This document shows positions 25,414-32,997 of a DNA stretch of 64,000 bases, piece after piece. Location of the stretch: assembly GCA_964487605.1 (NCBI GenBank), contig CAZARU010000022.1, forward strand, positions 1 to 64,000. Direction: 5' to 3'. Position 1 is the stretch's first letter; each line of letters starts with the position of its first letter. The notes under the pieces were generated by a model. The model was not told the DNA's origin. It ran no database searches and saw only the letters and a program-made list of their open reading frames with translations. The stretch is from JAJDAH01 sp964487605 (GTDB taxonomy: Bacteria > Myxococcota_A > Polyangia > Polyangiales > Polyangiaceae). Made by a program: the position numbers and the translations under genes.

Positions 25414-27367
25414 TATGGATCCGGAAGTTCGCGGCACATCTGCCAGCGGACGATTCATTCGCAGAAGTCATCGAGAGCGCTGCGGGGCGCTCGTGTTCGG
25501 CGGTGGCGCCGAACGGCCGGGAGCCCCGACCTGACCCGCGCGATCAAGCCCGTCAAGGCAGGGTCGTCGCGAGCGGGAAACGAGGCGTGGAGAGCTGCAA
25601 CCGTCGCGAGAGCGGCGGGGAGGCGCTCCGACCCAGCGGGCCACTGGCACGTCGGGTTTCTCGAGATGGAAGGCACCCTGGTCTTCTGGAAGCGACGCAC
25701 CTTTCGCGGGGGCGGCGTGAAAAGGGGCCTGGGCTCCGAGGGAACTCGCCGCAGCGCTTCGAGCTGCGACGCGCCGTCGGGGCGACGAGGGGTGCACAGG
25801 AAGCTCGGAGGCGGCCTCTGCCGCCGCAGTGCGGCCAAGCTGGCTCCGGGGTTTCTGGTCGGTACGGGAAGGTCTCGGCACGGGAAGGCCGCGGTGAACG
25901 CACCGCGGAGGAACGGGTCGGGGCGACCGAGGCTTCGGTTTCGGACACCGTATCGTTCGCAGCCATGACGGCGGGGCGACCCGCTCGAGCAGTCGCCGGG
26001 GCAACCCGGTGACGCGAAGTGTGAACGTCCGAGGGTGTGCCCATTGACAGCAGAGTGGCCTGAGTTGGCGAGCGGCGCCCTGGCTCCAAGAGCCTGCAAC
26101 CGGCGGTCGAAAGACCGGTCCGCGGCAGGGACGGGAGCCTAGCCCTCGGCGGGAAACCGCCGGGAGCGAGAAGCGGTGTCGTGCGTCGGTTCCCGGGGGC
26201 AAACCCGTGGAAACCGGCAAAGGCTCGAGAAGAGCAGCTCGTCGACGTAGGCGTGCCGGATCATCCAGCGGCCGCGCGTGACGTTTCACGCGGCGCGCGG
26301 ACGGGGTGGTCTAGGCCGCAGGGCTCGACCCGGCAAACGCGCGGATGCGCGGGCGTCGGGGAGAGTCGTGAGGCGACGGCGCGTCGAGAGGGAACGCACC
26401 CTCGAATCACCATGGAAGAGGTCGTCGGCAACCGCGCCGGCGCTTCTCGGGAAGACAACGCCCGGGTGATCATCGAAGGTGGCCGCCGAAGTGGGTCGAG
26501 TGCCGTGAAGCGCTCGATCCGCCGGGGAGAGTGACGGGCTTCGGTCCGCGCTCGAAACCGGCGACTCTGCTCCGAATGGGTACTCGTCTTTGAGAACATG
26601 GATTGCACAACGTCGGCCGAGACGCATCTCTGGCGCGGTGAGCACGGGCAACCGGGATCGCCGAGTCTAGTTCGCGGCAAGTCGATGCAACGTTGACGCG
26701 GGGCATCGATGGTGAGCAGTGAGCGAACGGGTGCGCGAAGCAGGTCATGAAACTTCGAATAGAGGTGGCGGACTTGCATCGACCCATGGGCTTTGCCCCG
26801 TGGGCTCAATGCGGCACGACGGAAGGCGCTCTGGATCGAACGCGGCGCTGCCCCTAACCGGGTGGCGCAGGCAAGGTCCTGGCTCCCGGGGTCAACCCGG
26901 TGCTCTTCCGCTTCGGCGGGGGAGTTCCGGCAGGCTGGCATGCGGACAACGTCTCGAAGACCGCAGAGCTGGTGCCTCGAAGGGCGACAAGGAGCGTCAG
27001 AGGCCGGTGTGATGGATGATCAAAGGCTCGACCAGTCGAAAGACGAGGAGGGTCCGAGGTCACGGATTCTGCGGCGCGCGGGCGCAAGCCCGAGCTTCGC
27101 GGAGTTGGACGACCCGTCATTCACCATCGTCCGAAGTCGGTTCGAGGTAGTCCCTCGACCGCCGCCGCTGGTCCGAGAGCGCGAACTCCAGGGCCAGCAA
27201 ACCCTAGCGGAATCCATGTCACTGCGATGAAGTCACGGAAGTGCGCCGGCAGGCGCGCCGTGGGGTCGGAAGCGGGAGCCACTCCCCAGAGCGTTCAGTC
27301 GCTCGCGACCGACAAGTGAACCTCCCCGAAAGGCGATCTGGGCGACCGGATCGCCTTCGGTTTTTTT
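25414..27367 (+). ncRNA. Candidate large structured noncoding RNA (~1.9 kb)
   Basis: No frame on either strand here looks like a protein gene: the translations are Arg/Gly/Pro-rich and lack motifs. The plus strand instead holds a dense series of perfect hairpins: arms 25475-25480/25487-25492, 25495-25502/25507-25514, 25750-25755/25763-25768, 25889-25896/25901-25908, 25992-26000/26005-26013 (GCAA loop), 26104-26108/26113-26117 (GAAA), 26147-26152/26157-26162 (GAAA), 26275-26281/26286-26292, 26886-26890/26896-26900, 26903-26911/26916-26924 (UUCG) and 27079-27083/27088-27092 (GCAA). ATGGATCCG (25415-25423) can pair with 27208-27217 to close the molecule. A strong terminator ends it at 27367. The 5' end is unknown: no clear promoter was found and it may lie anywhere from 25165 to 25414. 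I see no RNase P, tmRNA, rRNA or group I/II intron core. Function unknown. Confidence 0.6.
27326..27367 (+). terminator. Strong intrinsic terminator, plus strand
   Basis: GGCGATC (27332-27338) pairs with GATCGCC (27349-27355). The stem is extended by A331-T356 and A330-T357, and by CCG/CGG (27326-27328/27358-27360) past one bulged A, about 12 bp in all, and is followed directly by seven T (27361-27367). The T run is downstream only on the plus strand, so it ends a plus-strand transcript, yet no plus-strand gene precedes it. It also lies just past the stop codon of the minus-strand porin gene. Confidence 0.88.
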
Positions 27368-27388
27368 GTGCGCCCGAGGTCGGAGCGC

Positions 27389-29059
27389 TCAGAACCTGGC
27401 GACGACCCCGAGCGCGAGGACGTTGGCGGACTGGCTGATCGACCCGCCGTTGACGCCGTGGAACGACCGCTTGGGGATGTTGCCGGCGGCGTCGACGCCG
27501 CTGCCCGCAATGGCGCGCAGGCGCCCGCACCCCGTCTGGTCGTCGATGGGATCGCTCGGGCTGTCGATGCACGCCTTGCCGTTGTCGAGGCCGGCGTTCC
27601 AGATGCGCTGGTACCCGAACTCCACGTCCACCGAGTGGATGCGGAACACGAGGCCGCCGCCGAAGCCGCCGCGCAGCGCGGGAACGCCCGTCACGTTGAG
27701 GTCCTCGTCCTCGACCGCGGGTGTCTCGACCCAGGTGCCCAGGCGGACGCCCGCGAAGTTGCGCGCCACGTTGTACTGGCCTCCCAGCCTCACGCCGAAG
27801 CTGTCCTTGTAGCCCGTGGGGCGGTCCGCGTTGGCGGGAACGGTCGAGCCCGACGGCGCCCCCCGCACGGCGATGCCTTCCGGGAAGCGCACGACGAACT
27901 CGTCGGCGGCCGAGTTGTTGGCCCAGGTCAGGTTCAGCTCGATGTCGTACAGGTCGTCACGGAGCGGGTCTCGCACGGCGTACGTGTCCTGGCGCGCAGC
28001 CTGTCGTTCGATCAGCGGCAGCGGCTCCTTGTGCGGCATGTGCCACCGGATCCCGACTCTCGCTTCCATCGGGAGCGTCAGCTCGAAGCGTGCTTGATCG
28101 TTCTTGGTGAGCTCGGCGCACTCCTGGCCGTCGTTCGGTTCCGGGGTGTCGGGGTTGTCCTCGCTCGCGCCCCGGAAGGGGCAGTCGGGGTTCACGCCGT
28201 TGTTGTTCTTGTTGTAAAAAGGCGCCCGTACGACGAGGTCGCCCGACGCCTTGACCTTGTCGAACCACTTGTACCAGGCGGCGATGTCGAGGTTCTTCGA
28301 TGCGGACCAGTGGGCGCCGAACACCGCGCCCGGAACGAAAAGGTCCTGAACCGACAGAACGCTCTTCGTGTCGGGTGGGGCGTCGCCCGGCGGCGTGGTG
28401 CGTGCCGTCGTCATGGAGGCCGTCTTCAGCTCCAGGATGACGAGGCCGGAGACGAAGCCGGCGCCCAGCCGGAACCCCGGGGCGATCTCGTATCCGGCCG
28501 CCAGCGTCGGGAACAGAATGGTTCCCTCCACGCCGAGCGAGAGAAACCGCTGCGGCGCCGGGACGTCGAGCTCCTGCCCAACCAGCTCGTCTCGCGTCTG
28601 CACGGTTTCGGGCCACTCGAGGCGGCCGAACGACGACGGCGGAACGACCGTGAGGCCGAGAGCGAGCTTCTCGCTGACGCGCCAGACGGCAGCCACGTTC
28701 GGGATGAACCGCGGGAAACCCGAGTTTGCGTTGCAGACTTCGTGCGGATAGCGCTGGAAGGAGTTGGCCTGATCCGGCAGCGGGCGGTCGCCGTTCTCGT
28801 CGCGCCGGCTGAAGCATATCTCCTGCATCACCAGGTTCATGCCCACGCCGAGGCCGCTCGCCTGCGTCGCGAGCGCCGCGGGGTTGAAGTAGCCGGCGAT
28901 CGGATCGGTGGCGGTGGCGAGCCACGCGCCGCCGCGGGAAAACTGCGCGACTCCGTTGTCCGGGTACTCGATGGCCGTCGAGGCCACCGCGCTGGGGGCG
29001 ACGGTGCTCGCCGCTGCCACCGCAAGGGCCGTCAACCCGGGGATGCCGCTCCGCCTCAT
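27389..29059 (-). CDS. FadL-like outer-membrane protein
   Basis: A 556-residue OMPP1/FadL/TodX-type beta-barrel, which passes long-chain fatty acids or other hydrophobic compounds across the outer membrane. Signal peptide 1-26 (ALAVAAASTVAPSAVAS). The mature N terminus (GVAQFSRGGAWLATATDPIAGYFNPAALA) matches the FadL hatch motif with its NPA-type signature. Many amphipathic beta strands follow, and the chain ends in Phe (LALGVVARF), as barrel proteins do. The extracellular loops hold Asp/Asn-rich inserts. ATG 29059 starts directly before the signal peptide. Its presence fits the FadB, acyl-CoA synthetase and AidB-like genes in this window, though they are not in one operon. Confidence 0.88.
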   Translation of the reverse strand: MRRSGIPGLTALAVAAASTVAPSAVASTAIEYPDNGVAQFSRGGAWLATATDPIAGYFNPAALATQASGLGVGMNLVMQEICFSRRDENGDRPLPDQANSFQRYPHEVCNANSGFPRFIPNVAAVWRVSEKLALGLTVVPPSSFGRLEWPETVQTRDELVGQELDVPAPQRFLSLGVEGTILFPTLAAGYEIAPGFRLGAGFVSGLVILELKTASMTTARTTPPGDAPPDTKSVLSVQDLFVPGAVFGAHWSASKNLDIAAWYKWFDKVKASGDLVVRAPFYNKNNNGVNPDCPFRGASEDNPDTPEPNDGQECAELTKNDQARFELTLPMEARVGIRWHMPHKEPLPLIERQAARQDTYAVRDPLRDDLYDIELNLTWANNSAADEFVVRFPEGIAVRGAPSGSTVPANADRPTGYKDSFGVRLGGQYNVARNFAGVRLGTWVETPAVEDEDLNVTGVPALRGGFGGGLVFRIHSVDVEFGYQRIWNAGLDNGKACIDSPSDPIDDQTGCGRLRAIAGSGVDAAGNIPKRSFHGVNGGSISQSANVLALGVVARF

Positions 29060-29128
29060 CAGAATCCGACCTTTTGGCTTCCCCTCGGGGGGAAGCGGAC
29101 GAGAGCAGAGCAAGGTGCGTGGACCCGG

Positions 29129-29575
29129 TCAACCGCCTTCGGACCGGGGCACGGAAATGGGGCCGCTTTTTCGGATCCCCCGCCCCGCGGCCCCCGCCGT
29201 GGGAGCTTCCGCACGCTCGAGCGCACCTCCCGGTCGCACGCGAAAGTACGCGCGTCGAACCCTGCGCGGCGCGCGGCGCGCCTGGCGCATCAGGTGATCG
29301 AGCGCGGACCGGCGCACGACGCGGCCCGGCGACGACTCGACCCGCATGAGCAGGGCGCCGACCTCGAGCTCGACCACGATTCGACGCTCCCAAACCGTGC
29401 CGGGCCCCGCGTCGAGCCGCTCGATCAGGGCCCCGGGCCATGAGGCTGCCGCGCACCAGGCGTCTCCCTGGCGGACGAGCCAGGTCCGGCGCGCGTGACC
29501 GTGGGGGACGACGTGCTCGGCGTCGGTCATCTCGACGGACTGGGGGCCGCCGCGGCCGCTGCGGGGCGCTGTCAT
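29129..29575 (-). CDS. Hypothetical protein, Arg-rich
   Basis: A 148-residue protein with no recognised family. The middle part (about 30-90) alternates short beta-type segments (RTWLVRQGDAWCAAASW, RRIVVELEVGALLMRV); the second half is Arg-rich helix (DHLMRQARRAPRRVRRAY) and the tail is low-complexity. The start is taken at ATG 29575; an upstream ATG at 29614 would add a Ser/Asp-rich stretch. It lies on the same strand as the FadL-like gene, 69 bp upstream of it. Coding is probable from composition only. Confidence 0.55.
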   Translation of the reverse strand: MTAPRSGRGGPQSVEMTDAEHVVPHGHARRTWLVRQGDAWCAAASWPGALIERLDAGPGTVWERRIVVELEVGALLMRVESSPGRVVRRSALDHLMRQARRAPRRVRRAYFRVRPGGALERAEAPTAGAAGRGIRKSGPISVPRSEGG

Positions 29576-29655
29576 GCCGTCCGACGAACTACCGTCGCTT
29601 CGGTGGCCCGACAAGGTCCCCCCTGACTTTGCCTGTCAGGTGCCGTGCGCGGGGG

Positions 29656-30828
29656 TCATCGGTTCGGTGCGTAGCCGGGGCGGTCGGGCGGCGGCACGAT
29701 GCCGTCGTCGTCCGTGGCGGGGCCCGAGGGCTTCTCGGAAGGGGGGGGAGGCTTGGAGCCGCCGGACGGCTTGGGCCGGGGCGCCTTCTTCTTCGGAGCC
29801 TCTTCTTCGTCTGTGTCCGGGCTGCCGGCGGGTGCGGGCAGCGGACCGGCGATGAAGCGCGGCGTGCGCCCAGGGTCGCAGCCCGGGCCGAAGCCCGTCG
29901 CGTCGAACTCGGTCTGCAGGCTGGAGCTGCGCTCGGCCCCCTCTGCGTCCTTCACCACGACCTCGACCTCCAGCTGTCGGACGCCCGAGCGGGCGGGCGA
30001 GCAGTACGACAGGAGATGGTACGAGGCGTCGCGCGCCAGGAGGAGCTTCGCCATCTCCTCGAACGCGCCCGGCAGCGAGCTCGTCGCCTTGGCGCGCGTC
30101 ACGCCAGCGGGACCGAAGTCCTCCAGGCGAAAGTCCGGCGGATCTTCTCCGACCCCGATGGCGAACACGGCGTGTGCGCTCGATTCGATGGCCTCGGTCG
30201 TCCGCTCCGGAAGGACGCGCCGCGCCAGGTCGGGACCGCGCGCCAGGATCACGAGCGCTCCGACGCGTACGGGCTTCTTCTCCGCCATGAGCGCCGCGCC
30301 GAGGGCGGAGAGTGCTTCCACGACCGCTCCGTTGAGGTTGCGCGACGAGTCTCGCGGCGCGAAGGCAGCCACGGCGGGGAGCGATTCGACGCTCGAGCCC
30401 TGGGTGACGTCCGCGACGCGCACGACGTCCGACCCGCCGTCGAACACGTAGACGGCCACGCCCTGCTTCGGAGCGACGGCGTTCGCCAGCTTGGCCGCGC
30501 CTTCTGCGATGGCGGTCTTCGTTGCGTCGTCCGGCGCCCCGCTCAGGTCGAGCAGGAGCACCGTTCGGTGAACGGCGACGAGGCTGCGCTCGAGGAGCGT
30601 CTGCCGTGTGACGGCGGCATCCACGAGCTGACCGTCCTCGTAGATCTTGAAGCTCGCCGCCGTCAGCTCCGGGACGGGAGTCGAGGTATCGGTCACCGAC
30701 AGATACAGCGCGACGTTGCTCGGCGGCTCCACCGACGTGGCGACGGCCTCGACCTGCATGCCGCCGAGCAGGTGGCACCCGCCGAGGCAGAGGGAGACCA
30801 GAGCGACGAAGGTACGCACGGGGATCAC
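29656..30828 (-). CDS. VWA-domain lipoprotein
   Basis: A 390-residue lipoprotein with a signal ending in LGGC (VIPVRTFVALVSLCLGGC). A von Willebrand factor A domain (about 55-290) begins with VLLLDLSGAPDD, in the place of the metal-binding MIDAS motif DxSxS, but the second Ser is Ala, so metal binding may be weak. The C-terminal 80 residues are a Pro/Lys/Ser-rich disordered tail. VWA lipoproteins mediate protein contacts at the envelope; the partner is unknown. GTG 30828 fits the signal peptide; an upstream ATG would add 17 charged residues. The next gene upstream on the strand, a Nudix hydrolase, is 41 bp away. Confidence 0.82.
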   Translation of the reverse strand: MIPVRTFVALVSLCLGGCHLLGGMQVEAVATSVEPPSNVALYLSVTDTSTPVPELTAASFKIYEDGQLVDAAVTRQTLLERSLVAVHRTVLLLDLSGAPDDATKTAIAEGAAKLANAVAPKQGVAVYVFDGGSDVVRVADVTQGSSVESLPAVAAFAPRDSSRNLNGAVVEALSALGAALMAEKKPVRVGALVILARGPDLARRVLPERTTEAIESSAHAVFAIGVGEDPPDFRLEDFGPAGVTRAKATSSLPGAFEEMAKLLLARDASYHLLSYCSPARSGVRQLEVEVVVKDAEGAERSSSLQTEFDATGFGPGCDPGRTPRFIAGPLPAPAGSPDTDEEEAPKKKAPRPKPSGGSKPPPPSEKPSGPATDDDGIVPPPDRPGYAPNR

Positions 30829-30869
30829 GTAGGTGTTTGTGCCACGCCGCGACGCCCGAAGGAAGGTCG

Positions 30870-31334
30870 TCACTCCCACCGAGAGCCGCCGCCGCGGGCG
30901 GCCTGCATCATCTCGGTCATTCCGTGCGCCAGCGTGCTGGGCAGCGCGTCGTCCGCGAAGAGGCCGACCTCCAGGACCTCCAGGGGATTCCTCGGCGGTC
31001 GCTCGGGGGGCTCGACCACGGCGTGGACGACGACCGTCACGGCGTGAAAGCGCCTGTCGCGGTCTGGCCGTGAGTACACCCCCGCCAGGTCGCCCAGCTC
31101 CGAGACGTGGGCGCCGGCCTCCTCGGCGATCTCCCGGGTGACGGCGTCACGGAGCTGCTCGCCCCACTCGAGCGTCCCACCCGGCAGGGCCCATTCCCCG
31201 GTGTCGCCGCGGCGGACCAGGAGCCACCGACCGTCGCGAGTCCGAGCCGCCGCGACGATTCCCACGACGGGTCGCCGCAGGAGGTGGCGTGCGACCTCCT
31301 TCGCGATACCCCAAGCGGCGAGCGGGATTCTCAT
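30870..31334 (-). CDS. Nudix hydrolase
   Basis: A 154-residue hydrolase of nucleoside-diphosphate-linked compounds. The Nudix box runs from G53 to G74 and fits G-x5-E-x7-R-E-U-x-E-E-x-G, with E68, E71 and E72 binding Mg. It is preceded by VGIVAAARTRDGRWLLVRRG, the standard first strands. The 20-residue N-terminal basic helix is extra. The substrate (oxidised nucleotides, NDP-sugars, ADP-ribose) cannot be told. ATG 31334 lies 70 bp from the divergent L,D-transpeptidase gene. Confidence 0.9.
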   Translation of the reverse strand: MRIPLAAWGIAKEVARHLLRRPVVGIVAAARTRDGRWLLVRRGDTGEWALPGGTLEWGEQLRDAVTREIAEEAGAHVSELGDLAGVYSRPDRDRRFHAVTVVVHAVVEPPERPPRNPLEVLEVGLFADDALPSTLAHGMTEMMQAARGGGSRWE

Positions 31335-31403
31335 GCGCACCGGCGCTCCACGCGGCCGAGCATGCCCCGGGCCGGGCACCGTGTGCTAGTCCGAGGCCCC
31401 GTC

Positions 31404-32954
31404 ATGAGGGTACTCGGGCCGCTCGCGGCGCTCTTGCTCATCGCGCCAGCCTGTCGCTCGCGCGCCGACCCGCCCGGCGCGGATCGAGCCGCGGCGGAGC
31501 AACCGGCCGAGACCGCCGTGAACTGGGGGGGAGACGGCGGACCGCGGGAAGTACCGGATGCAGCGGCTGCCGCAGCCGTCGGTTCGCCGCACGACAACCT
31601 TCCGTTCACACCTTCCGGCAAGAAGATCGCCAGCATTGCCTGGAGAACCTGGATCTACACGGATACCGGGCCGAAGCGCATGAGGTACGGATACCTGCGC
31701 GCGGGCGCCATCGTCGACGCGCGCGAGACGGGCGTCGTCGAAAACGCCGGGTGCGCCGATGGAAAGTGGTTCCGCGTCAATCCGCGAGGGTTCGTGTGCA
31801 CCGGGAAGGGAGCAACCGAGGATCTCACCCACCCGGTCGTCGTTGCGTCGGCGGTCAGGCCCGTGCGTGGGCAAGGGTTGCCGTACCTCTACACGATGTC
31901 GAACGAGATCGCACCGATGCTCTACTTCCGTCTCCCGACGGAGGCGGAGATGCACACCGTGGAGGGGAAGGGGCTGAAGCAACATTTCGGCAACTGGCAG
32001 CAGCGAAGCAAGCTCGCGGGCGTGCTCGACCTCCTGGGCGAGCCGCCGAGCCCTCCCGAGTTCCTCGTGGGCACGAAGAAGCTCGAGAAACCGTACGGCG
32101 TGGAGCGAAATCTCCACTTCTCGGTTCACGCCGGACGCGCGTCGAACGACAGCGGCTTCGCGCTGACCAACGTCTTCGCGCACGAAGGGAGGTACTTCGG
32201 CCTGACGACGGAGCTCGACGTGATCGCGCTGGATCGCACCCACGTCGTACGACCGAGCGACTTCGTGGGCGTGACGTTCGACGAGAAGGACGACCTTCCC
32301 GTCGCGTTCGTCGACCTGCACTTCGTGCAGCGCTACGAGAAGAACGACCAGGGGCAGTTTCAGGCACGCGGCAGCTACCGTCGGAGGCAAGGCGTGAAGC
32401 TCACCGGGCGAACCGAAGGCGGGGCCGGCGGCTTCTGGGAGAGCACCGACGGAGGCTGGGTCGCGGCCGCCGGCGCGCGGTTCGTACACAAGCGGACCAA
32501 CTGGCCGAGCTTCGCCAAGGCCCGGCGGAAGTGGATCGACATCTCGATCCAGCGGCAGACGCTGGTCGCGTACGAGGGCGACCGCCCGGTCTATGCCACC
32601 CTGGTGAGCACGGGGCGCGGGGGCATGGGTGACCCGGAGAAGGTCCTCGCGACGGTGCGTGGCACGTTCATGATCCACACCAAGCACGTGAGCTCGACGA
32701 TGGACGGCGACGAAGACAGGGCCGACTCGTTCAATCTCCGCGACGTCCCCTTCGTTCAGTACTTCCACAAGGGCTACGCGCTGCACGGTACGTACTGGCA
32801 CGATGACTTCGGCAAGATCAGAAGTCACGGCTGCGTCAATCTCTCACCTGCAGACGCGGCCTGGTTGTTCGAGTGGACCGATCCGCCCGTCGGGAAGGAG
32901 TGGCACGGTGCGCTCAATCTCGATCGGGGTACCGTCGTCTACATTCACGCGTGA
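31404..32954 (+). CDS. L,D-transpeptidase lipoprotein (YkuD fold)
   Basis: A 516-residue lipoprotein (Cys17, IAPAC) with a C-terminal YkuD domain (about 375-515). The active-site pattern is complete: H461 in HGTYWHDDFG and SHGCVN with catalytic Cys477. L,D-transpeptidases make 3-3 peptidoglycan cross-links or attach proteins to peptidoglycan. Residues 75-370 form a long unassigned region with an SH3-like start (IYTDTGPKRMRYGYLRAGA) that may bind the wall. The same layout recurs in the gene at 44624-46219, so the two are paralogues. ATG 31404 fits the lipoprotein signal; a TAG-containing -10-like element lies 11 nt upstream. Confidence 0.92.
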   Translation: MRVLGPLAALLLIAPACRSRADPPGADRAAAEQPAETAVNWGGDGGPREVPDAAAAAAVGSPHDNLPFTPSGKKIASIAWRTWIYTDTGPKRMRYGYLRAGAIVDARETGVVENAGCADGKWFRVNPRGFVCTGKGATEDLTHPVVVASAVRPVRGQGLPYLYTMSNEIAPMLYFRLPTEAEMHTVEGKGLKQHFGNWQQRSKLAGVLDLLGEPPSPPEFLVGTKKLEKPYGVERNLHFSVHAGRASNDSGFALTNVFAHEGRYFGLTTELDVIALDRTHVVRPSDFVGVTFDEKDDLPVAFVDLHFVQRYEKNDQGQFQARGSYRRRQGVKLTGRTEGGAGGFWESTDGGWVAAAGARFVHKRTNWPSFAKARRKWIDISIQRQTLVAYEGDRPVYATLVSTGRGGMGDPEKVLATVRGTFMIHTKHVSSTMDGDEDRADSFNLRDVPFVQYFHKGYALHGTYWHDDFGKIRSHGCVNLSPADAAWLFEWTDPPVGKEWHGALNLDRGTVVYIHA

Positions 32955-32997
32955 GGCGGCTTCACCCGCCGCCCGAGGCCGGCGGGCTCCGCGAGGT

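Noticed and set aside
25393..25419. Promoter TTGAAG-N15-TATGGA for the RNA
   Set aside because: The spacer is too short, and the start would fall after the 5' arm of the terminal helix, so I do not assign it.
25468..26289. Minus-strand frame of 273 codons in the RNA region
   Set aside because: Low-complexity Arg/Pro/Ser translation without motifs, in a region whose hairpins and terminator explain it better as plus-strand RNA.
25414..27367. Group I/II intron, RNase P, tmRNA or rRNA fragment
   Set aside because: No group II domain V or GUGYG start, no intron protein, no RNase P GAGGAAAGTCC core, no tmRNA tRNA-like ends, and no recognisable rRNA sequences.
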